Assembly: GCA_937941715.1 (NCBI GenBank)
Contig: CALDGX010000145.1
Location: 1-7,081 of the forward strand
DNA length: 7,081 nt
DNA from: an uncultured Chloracidobacterium sp.
Lineage (GTDB): Bacteria; Acidobacteriota; Blastocatellia; Pyrinomonadales; Pyrinomonadaceae
Reading direction: 5' to 3'
This document shows, piece after piece, positions 1-5,293 of this stretch. How positions within the stretch are numbered: the stretch's first letter is position 1; every line of letters begins with the position of its first letter. Below the pieces are notes generated by a model. The model saw only the letters and a program-made list of their open reading frames with translations, searched no databases and had not been told where the DNA came from. The position numbers and the translations under genes are program-made.

Positions 1-1448
1 CGGCCGACGACCTTGACGGCGCCGCGCCATTTTTCGTGCAGTTCAAACCGCCATATCTCGATCTCGGGGTCGATGGCCGCGGCAAAAAGCTCGAGGTCGC
101 GGTGAAAGCTCAACGCCGGTGCCGCCAGATAGACGAGCGACGGTCGGTCGATGATCTCGCGGCCGCCGAAAAGGTCAGCGGCAGCGAGGATGCCGCGCCG
201 CCGCTGAAGCTCGATCTTGCGCCAATAGTCGGCTGCCTGAAAGATCATCTCGCGGTCGGGTTTGGTCTTGAGTTCGATGATGACGAGACGGCCGTCCCGG
301 CGAAGGGCGAGCAGGTCGATCTTGTCGTTGGACGAGCGAAACTGATTATAGATCGGGGCAAGGATCAGGTTGTCATCGAGGAGCTTGACGTTGCGGCGAA
401 GTATCGATTCGAGCCACGCCTCAGGAGCTGCTCGGTAAAGCCGGTGGCGGCGGTTGGGCGGCGAGGCCGAGCGGTGGAGTTCGAGTTCGGTAACGAGCGA
501 TGCGAGCTTATCGGTATTCTCGGCGGACAATAGCGGGCGGTTTGGCCCGATGCCGAACCAGGCCCGCTCGCGCCCGAGCACGGTTCGAACACGGGCGAAG
601 GGCAGCCCGTTGAACCTCAGCGTTTCGCCCTGCTTTGAATAAACGATGTCGATATTGCGGGGTGACAGAGCGATGATCGACGCGGCTGTCTCGCCCGGAC
701 GCGGATCAACCGGCAGGACCAATTTTCTCGGCCGTTCACGCCAGAGTTCGCGGATGGTGCTCGTCGGTAGTTCGACCAGCCGCGGCGGATCAGCCTTACG
801 CGACACCTCGACGACCGTGATCACGCTTTTCCAGCGAGGGGTAAAAAGCGCGAGCAGTTTTTGCAGGTTTCGGGCGGGACGGCGTTCGGCGATGATCCAG
901 ATGTCGAGGATCGGCTTCTTTTTTCGCGTACTGAGCTTTTCGAACCATAGTATGGCGGCCGCGGCCATCGTCTCGGCGTTGAGTTTACCGGTCACGTCGG
1001 CGATCGCCGCAAAGTACTTTCCGTCACGAGCAAAGGTGATCTGGGCGAGGCGGCCATTGTCGGCATTGAGGGCGACCCGCTCGAGCCGGGTGCCGTAATA
1101 GCTCTCGGCGATCATCCGGCCGATCTCATTGGCCTTTTGAAGCCGGGCGAGCTCGATCTCGGCCGAAAGCTCGGCCGCCGGCGTTCTCGGGATCAGCCTT
1201 ATGGCCTGGCGATCCCGGCCGAATGCTCCGGCCACGTCAAGTTCGATCTCACTGCCCTCGATGACAAACCCGTTCAGCCGCCACGTGTGAAACCCCGAGT
1301 CGTCCGGAAACCCGAAAAGCGTCTTGCCGTCGAGCACCTCGATGTCCAGCTCGCCGCAGTTCAACGGAAACGAACGCCCACCCTCGCGGACCAAAAGCCA
1401 TTCGAAATGGCCGTCGATCAGCGAGCGTAATTCGTCGGCATCTACCAT
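1..1448 (-). CDS. Protein with C-terminal PD-(D/E)XK nuclease-like domain (3' end outside window)
   Basis: The reading frame is open from an ATG at 1448-1446 to the window edge, giving 482 codons with no stop; the C-terminus lies before base 1. The C-terminal part reads as a PD-(D/E)XK nuclease-type core. A helix contains E347 (AWLESIL), a strand carries D378 (DKIDLLAL), and the next strand carries E392 and K394 (LVIIELK). A helix with Q404 follows (IFQAADYW), then alternating strands and helices. This D-X13-ExK spacing is typical of NucS-like and restriction-type nucleases, so DNA cleavage is a reasonable inference. I do not recognise the exact family. Residues about 125-205 show a similar strand-helix-strand pattern without the catalytic residues. 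The N-terminal ~110 residues match nothing I know. No signal peptide or membrane segment is visible, so a cytoplasmic location is likely. The start overlaps the SGNH hydrolase stop by 7 nt, has no Shine-Dalgarno and suggests translational coupling. Confidence 0.8.
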   Translation of the reverse strand, partial: MVDADELRSLIDGHFEWLLVREGGRSFPLNCGELDIEVLDGKTLFGFPDDSGFHTWRLNGFVIEGSEIELDVAGAFGRDRQAIRLIPRTPAAELSAEIELARLQKANEIGRMIAESYYGTRLERVALNADNGRLAQITFARDGKYFAAIADVTGKLNAETMAAAAILWFEKLSTRKKKPILDIWIIAERRPARNLQKLLALFTPRWKSVITVVEVSRKADPPRLVELPTSTIRELWRERPRKLVLPVDPRPGETAASIIALSPRNIDIVYSKQGETLRFNGLPFARVRTVLGRERAWFGIGPNRPLLSAENTDKLASLVTELELHRSASPPNRRHRLYRAAPEAWLESILRRNVKLLDDNLILAPIYNQFRSSNDKIDLLALRRDGRLVIIELKTKPDREMIFQAADYWRKIELQRRRGILAAADLFGGREIIDRPSLVYLAAPALSFHRDLELFAAAIDPEIEIWRFELHEKWRGAVKVVG

Positions 1449-2206
1449 TGATGATTTTCAGAAAAATATTTGATCATTGCCGCTGACCAGTCGTCGTAAC
1501 CCTGTTCGGACGGGTGGATGCCGTCGGCAAAAAAGCCCTCGATCCGTACCTCGACCGGCTGCGGGTAATAAAAGACGCGCTCCATGTCGCGGGTAAACTC
1601 CTTGATATTTGCGTCGTGCATCTGCGAGAGTTGCCAAAGGAGTTGCTTGGAGGGCGGCGGGATCGCATTGGTGTACTTGATCATCGGGCAGTTTGAGATA
1701 AAGATCACCGCGTCCGGGTGCCGCGTACGCATTATCCCGATCAGTTCGGTCATATCTGTGCGCCATTTCCGCGGGCTCGAGAGCTTCATCACGTCGTTGC
1801 CGCCGATGCCGAGCAGGATATAGTCGAAAGGTTTGTCCGGCATGTGCGGGACGAGCTCGTCTATCGTACGGCGGGCGGTCACGCCGTTTTTGCCGAGTAC
1901 GTCCCACTCGACCGGCCGCCCGATGCGGCCGCTCAGATGCGCGGCAAACCGTCCCGCCAGAGCCAGTTCGTGGTTGCGGGCACCGAGGCCGGCGACCGTC
2001 GATTCGCCGAGGACGAAAAGTTTGGCGGGGTCATCGCCCTCGCCGGCGACACCTGTTTTAGGGCCGGCCGCGTCGGGCAGCACTCCGACCTTCCAACGAG
2101 CGATCGAACCCTGCAGGAACAGGAACGGAGCGATCGGCGCGATCACAGCCGCTCCGATCATAAACCTCGCCTGCAGACGCTTTAGGTTGGTCTCGTCCTT
2201 GTCCAT
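1442..2206 (-). CDS. Membrane-anchored SGNH/GDSL-type hydrolase
   Basis: This 254-residue protein has the blocks of the SGNH hydrolase (esterase/lipase) superfamily. Numbered from the ATG at 2206, the nucleophile is S69 in the sequence VLGESTVAG, a GES variant of the usual GDS. Block II glycines are in LGKNG (G105, G108), block III is GIGGND with N137, and the catalytic pair D228/H231 sits in DGIHPSEQGY. All four catalytic or oxyanion positions are present, so the enzyme should be active on an ester or similar acyl bond; the substrate is unknown. The GEST variant is reminiscent of the FeeA/FeeB-like SGNH subfamily. A hydrophobic segment at about residues 16-33, preceded by K/R residues, predicts an N-terminal membrane anchor with the catalytic domain outside the cytoplasm. 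The frame extends upstream to a TTG at 2251 (269 residues), but that TTG is the first triplet of a consensus -35 box, so the ATG at 2206 is preferred. The gene is first of a two-gene leftward operon. Confidence 0.88.
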   Translation of the reverse strand: MDKDETNLKRLQARFMIGAAVIAPIAPFLFLQGSIARWKVGVLPDAAGPKTGVAGEGDDPAKLFVLGESTVAGLGARNHELALAGRFAAHLSGRIGRPVEWDVLGKNGVTARRTIDELVPHMPDKPFDYILLGIGGNDVMKLSSPRKWRTDMTELIGIMRTRHPDAVIFISNCPMIKYTNAIPPPSKQLLWQLSQMHDANIKEFTRDMERVFYYPQPVEVRIEGFFADGIHPSEQGYDDWSAAMIKYFSENHQW

Positions 2207-2226
2207 TGATATCGTTATGTTAGAAT
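2199..2226 (+). promoter_or_regulatory. Sigma-70-like promoter for the lipoprotein-thioesterase-ABC operon
   Basis: On the plus strand TTGTCC (2199-2204, 4/6 match to the -35 consensus) is followed after 16 nt by TAGAAT (2221-2226, 5/6 match to the -10 consensus). The predicted start near 2233 lies only about 6 nt before the ATG at 2239, which suggests a near-leaderless mRNA. The -35 box overlaps the start codon of the divergent hydrolase, and the -10 box shares three bases with the -10 box of the opposite promoter. Confidence 0.45.
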
Positions 2227-2239
2227 TTAAATACTCTAA
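2220..2239. promoter_or_regulatory. Imperfect dyad across both -10 boxes (candidate operator)
   Basis: Perfect 5-bp outer arms TTAGA (2220-2224) and TCTAA (2235-2239) flank a 10-bp AT-rich centre. Over the 20 bp, 7 of 10 symmetric base pairs match. The dyad covers both predicted -10 boxes and ends on the first base of the lipoprotein start codon, a position where a bound repressor could control both operons. AT-rich sequence gives such dyads fairly often by chance, and no regulator gene is visible in the window. Confidence 0.25.
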
Positions 2240-2251
2240 TGCAATTGTCAA
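2224..2251 (-). promoter_or_regulatory. Sigma-70-like promoter for the SGNH hydrolase operon
   Basis: On the minus strand a perfect -35 hexamer TTGACA (2251-2246) is followed after 16 nt by TAAATT (2229-2224), a 4/6 match to the -10 consensus. Transcription would start near 2217, leaving a leader of about 11 nt before the ATG at 2206 and no room for a Shine-Dalgarno sequence. The -35 box lies within codons 3-5 of the divergent lipoprotein gene. It is predicted from the consensus alone. Confidence 0.5.
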
Positions 2252-2931
2252 ATCTACCCAAAATACTGCTTATTCTTGCACTCTCGGCCGCCGTTTTTCA
2301 GGGCTGCGGCGGAACAAAGAACGCCGACAAGGCCGCGGGCCCGCCGGCTGACGCTCAGCGGACAGAACCGCCGTACGCCAATGCCGAACCGGAAAAATAT
2401 CAGACCGAGATCGTCGTGACGACGGGCAGCCTGGTCGAGAAGTTCATGGCCGTTCGCAGCGGCGGTAAATGGCGTGTCGATACGGCTTACGGCGACCCGA
2501 AACAGGTCACGTCGCTCCGTACTGACAAGGATTACGTGTTGTCGATCGCGGCCAAGTCCTATGCCAATTACCAGTCCGGACATGGTTACGACGAACGGGC
2601 CAGGATGGTCGAGGACATCACCCGCGGGATGATAAACAGCCGCACGAACGCCGTTTTTGAAAAGCTTGGCACCGAGGGCGGCGTGACAAAATACCGCAGA
2701 TGGGGCGAGTCAGGTAAGGACCTCGTATCGATCGTCAGCTTTGACGAAAAGGCGGGCGTTCCGGTCAAGATGGAGATCTTTAAGAGCACGCCCGGCACCG
2801 GCCCGGCCGACGTCACCGTCCAGCTCGTGAACTTTAAGGCCGAACCTGACGAGGCACTGCTAACGATCCCGAAAGATTTCAAAGAGGTCCCGATCGAGGA
2901 TATGAAAAAGGTCCTCGTCGCCGCACCCTAG
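2239..2931 (+). CDS. Predicted lipoprotein, possibly LolA/DUF4412-like fold
   Basis: This 230-residue protein starts with a lipoprotein-type signal: K8, a hydrophobic stretch at 9-20, and the lipobox-like VFQGC with the lipidated cysteine at C23. F at -3 departs from the usual L, so lipidation is likely but not certain. A low-complexity Ala/Pro/Gln linker (about 24-53) follows, then a folded domain of alternating strands. The pattern of GGKWRVDTAYGDP near residues 75-87 and the closing VQLVNFKAEPDEALLTIP (194-211) resembles lipoprotein-sorting (LolA-like) or DUF4412 proteins, which often carry a hydrophobic lipid-binding cavity. That assignment is tentative; I see no catalytic motif. Location would be the periplasmic face of a membrane. 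It is first in a rightward operon, with 3 nt separating it from the thioesterase. The ATG at 2239 lacks a Shine-Dalgarno sequence and is close to the predicted transcription start, so translation may be near-leaderless. Confidence 0.8.
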   Translation: MQLSNLPKILLILALSAAVFQGCGGTKNADKAAGPPADAQRTEPPYANAEPEKYQTEIVVTTGSLVEKFMAVRSGGKWRVDTAYGDPKQVTSLRTDKDYVLSIAAKSYANYQSGHGYDERARMVEDITRGMINSRTNAVFEKLGTEGGVTKYRRWGESGKDLVSIVSFDEKAGVPVKMEIFKSTPGTGPADVTVQLVNFKAEPDEALLTIPKDFKEVPIEDMKKVLVAAP

Positions 2932-2934
2932 AGT

Positions 2935-3366
2935 ATGAGCGAACACTCAAAGCGAACCGAGATCACGCCCGAACAGCGTGCCTTTGCCGAGCACTCGCTG
3001 CATGAACTTTCGTTCTCGAAGCTCATCGGGATGCGGCTGGTCGATCTGCAGCCGGACGTCGCGGTGATAAGCATCGAGATGCGCGACGACCTGCGGCAGC
3101 CGAGCGGTGTGCTGCACGGCGGCGTGACGGCGACCTTGATCGATACGGCGATGGCGTTTGCGGTGCGGACGCGGCTCGGTATTGACGAGGCGACGGCGAC
3201 CATCGACCTCACGGTCCATTATCTGCGGCCGCACCTGAGCGGCACTTTTACCTGCACGGCGAAGGTCGTCCGGGCGGGCAAGCGGATCTTCACCGTATCC
3301 GCCGAGGTGCACAATGAGGAAGGAAAGCTCATCGCGACCGGCCTCTCGACATACACGCGAGTTTGA
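2935..3366 (+). CDS. PaaI-family hotdog-fold acyl-CoA thioesterase
   Basis: At 143 residues this has the normal length of a single-domain hotdog thioesterase. The family signature VLHGGVTATLIDTAMAFA begins at residue 59, with H61-G62-G63 at the active-site turn and D70 on the central hotdog helix, where the catalytic acidic residue lies in PaaI-like enzymes. Strands typical of the fold follow, including TIDLTVHYLRP and KRIFTVSAEVHNEEGK. The expected activity is hydrolysis of acyl-CoA thioesters in the cytoplasm, usually as a dimer or tetramer; the acyl chain cannot be told from sequence. The start ATG is 3 nt after the lipoprotein stop, with no Shine-Dalgarno, consistent with translational coupling. 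The neighbouring exporter and lipoprotein make a role in acyl or lipid metabolism plausible but unproven. Confidence 0.9.
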   Translation: MSEHSKRTEITPEQRAFAEHSLHELSFSKLIGMRLVDLQPDVAVISIEMRDDLRQPSGVLHGGVTATLIDTAMAFAVRTRLGIDEATATIDLTVHYLRPHLSGTFTCTAKVVRAGKRIFTVSAEVHNEEGKLIATGLSTYTRV

Positions 3367-3390
3367 CGGGTCTATCGGGTCTTCGCTGCC

Positions 3391-5187
3391 ATGGAACAGC
3401 TACGCAAATTCGGACGATATTTTAAGCCGTATAAATGGATGATCCTGGCAGGGATCTTTTTCATTTTGTGCTCGATGTCGTTCGGGCTGTTCGTTCCTTA
3501 CATGGTCGGCCAGGCGATCGACGATCTGCGGGCGGGCGTGACCCGCGAAAAGATCATCTTTTATCCGCTGGTCATACTCGGTATCAACATCGCGAGCGGT
3601 GTCTTTCTGTTCCTGCAGCGGCGAGTGCTGATCAACACCTCGCGGCATATCGAGTTTGATATGCGGCAGGATTTTTACGGCGCACTGGTCGGACAGTCGC
3701 TCGAGTATTTTCAAAACAATCGTGTCGGCGACCTGATGGCGCGAGCGACCAACGACCTCGCGGCCGTCAGGCAGATCGTCGGTCCGATGATACTTTACAG
3801 CTTTCAGGCTATTTTCGCCCTGGCGATATCGCTGCCGATAATGCTCAACATTTCGGTAAAGCTGACGCTTTTGTTGCTGATCCCGATGCCGCTTGTCAGC
3901 CTGACGGTCAAGTATCTTGGCGACCAGATCCACCGACGGTTCGAAAAGATCCAGGGCTTTTTCTCGGACATCACGGCCCGTGCTCAAGAGAACCTGACCG
4001 GCGTCCGTGTGATCCGGGCGTATGCCCAGGAGGACGCCGAGATCGAAAAGTTTCAGGAACTCAACCGCGAGTACGCACAGCGTAACCTGCAGCTGGTCAA
4101 ATATTCGGCGGCGATGAGGCCGCTACTGTACTTTTTCATCGGGCTCGGCTTTGTCATCATCGTCGCGGTCGGCGTGCCGATGGCCGTCAGGGGCGAGATC
4201 TCGGCCGGTGATTTTACGGCGTTCATGCTCTATCTGCAGCGGATGATCTGGTATCTGATCGCACTCGGGTACGTGGTAAATCTATATCAACGCGGGACCG
4301 CCAGCCTCAAGCGATTCAACGAGATACTCGAGGCCGAACCGTCGATCAAGGATGATCCCGGCGTCAGCGAAAAGCCCCCGATACGCGGCGCGGTCGAGTT
4401 TCGCGGCCTAAACTTCGCCTATAACGGCAAAGCGGTTCTGCAGGACATCGATCTCGCGATCACGCCGGGATCGACGGTCGCTTTTGTCGGCCGCACAGGC
4501 AGCGGCAAATCGACGCTCGTCAGCCTCATCCCGCGGCTACTCGACGCACCGGATGGCACCGTGTTGGTTGATGGCGTCCCTGTCCGCGAATATCCGCTCG
4601 AACAACTGCGCCGCTCGATCGGCTTTGTCCCGCAGGAGACGTTTCTGTTCTCCGACACTTTAGCGGCGAACATCGCATTCGGTGTTGAAGAATCTGAACC
4701 CCGGATACGCAACGCTGCCGAGACCGTCAGTGGCGGCGAAAACGAGATCGGCGGTGAAATGACCGTTGAAAGAGCTGCGGCCATCGCGGGGCTTGCCGAC
4801 GACATTGCGGGTTTCCCGGGCGGCTACGAGCAGCTCGTCGGCGAACGCGGGATCACGCTCTCGGGCGGGCAAAAACAGCGGACCGCCATCGCCCGTGCCG
4901 TAATGCGCGAGCCGCGGATCCTGATACTCGACGATTCGCTGTCGGCGGTCGACACCTACACCGAAGAAAAGATACTGCACAACCTGCGCGACGTCCGCTC
5001 GGGCCGGACGACGCTGATCGTTTCGCATCGCGTTTCGACCATTCGCGACGCGGACCTGATCTGTGTTCTCGATCACGGCCGCATCATCGAACGCGGCACC
5101 CACGACGAACTCCTCGCCCTCGGCGGCGAATACGCGGACCTCTATGAGCGGCAGCTGCTCGAGGAAGAACTGGACGCCGCCGAATAA
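3391..5187 (+). CDS. ABC exporter half-transporter (MdlA/YheI-like, fused TMD-NBD)
   Basis: This 598-residue protein has an N-terminal type I exporter membrane domain (about 15-300, six predicted helices, for example 17-39, 57-76, 131-152 and 246-266) followed by a nucleotide-binding domain. Visible motifs are A-loop Y344, Walker A GRTGSGKST (367-375), Q-loop Q415 in FVPQETFLF, signature LSGGQ (490-494), Walker B LILD ending at D514, D-loop SAVD and H-loop H546. The residue after Walker B is Asp (D515), not the catalytic Glu. E. coli MdlA and B. subtilis YheI/BmrC also carry Asp there and work as heterodimers with a canonical partner; no partner gene lies in the window. About 25 extra residues (434-458, Gly/Glu-rich) sit between the Q-loop and the signature motif. 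The protein should export a lipid, drug or peptide from the inner membrane; the substrate is unknown. The start is fixed at ATG 3391, because no start codon occurs after the in-frame thioesterase stop 24 nt upstream. Confidence 0.93.
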   Translation: MEQLRKFGRYFKPYKWMILAGIFFILCSMSFGLFVPYMVGQAIDDLRAGVTREKIIFYPLVILGINIASGVFLFLQRRVLINTSRHIEFDMRQDFYGALVGQSLEYFQNNRVGDLMARATNDLAAVRQIVGPMILYSFQAIFALAISLPIMLNISVKLTLLLLIPMPLVSLTVKYLGDQIHRRFEKIQGFFSDITARAQENLTGVRVIRAYAQEDAEIEKFQELNREYAQRNLQLVKYSAAMRPLLYFFIGLGFVIIVAVGVPMAVRGEISAGDFTAFMLYLQRMIWYLIALGYVVNLYQRGTASLKRFNEILEAEPSIKDDPGVSEKPPIRGAVEFRGLNFAYNGKAVLQDIDLAITPGSTVAFVGRTGSGKSTLVSLIPRLLDAPDGTVLVDGVPVREYPLEQLRRSIGFVPQETFLFSDTLAANIAFGVEESEPRIRNAAETVSGGENEIGGEMTVERAAAIAGLADDIAGFPGGYEQLVGERGITLSGGQKQRTAIARAVMREPRILILDDSLSAVDTYTEEKILHNLRDVRSGRTTLIVSHRVSTIRDADLICVLDHGRIIERGTHDELLALGGEYADLYERQLLEEELDAAE

Positions 5188-5293
5188 AAAATTTGCGGCA
5201 AAAGAAACCTTTTCCGGGTTTCGGGTATCAAACCAGACAAAAGGCCGCGGTCCTTTCCTGAATTAAAAAACTGACCAATTTTGAGGAGTTGTT
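5188..5293 (+). other. Intergenic gap with two small hairpins
   Basis: The only gap of note in the window separates the ABC gene from the VIT gene. It holds a 6-bp perfect inverted repeat, GAAACC (5204-5209) and GGTTTC (5217-5222) with a 7-nt loop. A second 5-bp one, AAAGG (5240-5244) and CCTTT (5252-5256), encloses a CCGCGG palindrome. Neither is followed by a T-run, so neither is a convincing intrinsic terminator. I see no promoter with good -35 and -10 boxes, so whether the VIT gene is transcribed independently is unresolved. Confidence 0.4.
5283..5288 (+). promoter_or_regulatory. Shine-Dalgarno site of the VIT/VWA gene
   Basis: GAGGAG lies 5 nt upstream of the ATG at 5294. It is the only strong ribosome binding site among the five starts checked for one in this window, and it fixes the start of the VIT/VWA gene. 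Confidence 0.8.

Noticed and set aside
36..1430. Plus-strand open frames of 62-165 codons across this stretch
   Set aside because: They lie antisense to the continuous minus-strand nuclease-like gene, show no domain or start signal, and their composition (Arg/Ser/Ala-rich) is typical of reverse-strand shadows of GC-rich genes.
2098..2142. Repeated GAGCGATCG-like words and clustered GATC sites
   Set aside because: They fall inside the hydrolase coding sequence and reflect common Asp, Ile and Arg codons in this genome; no spacing pattern suggests a binding array or origin.
1718..2351. Plus-strand open frames of 155 and 172 codons opposite the SGNH hydrolase
   Set aside because: The minus-strand frame carries complete SGNH catalytic blocks, while these plus-strand frames have no recognisable motif and run through the divergent promoter.
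3364..3390. Possible thioesterase-transporter fusion by readthrough, since both genes share a frame with one TGA between
   Set aside because: The TGA is a normal stop with a 24-nt spacer lacking any recoding signal, and both proteins have normal family lengths and termini.
3400..3987. Minus-strand open frame of 195 codons opposite the ABC transporter
   Set aside because: It is antisense to well-defined transmembrane helices of the exporter and is rich in D/R/H/Q as expected of a shadow; no start signal is present.
5204..5256. Two hairpins considered as an intrinsic terminator of the ABC operon
   Set aside because: Stems of 5-6 bp without a following T-run do not meet the pattern of an intrinsic terminator; kept only as part of the intergenic description.
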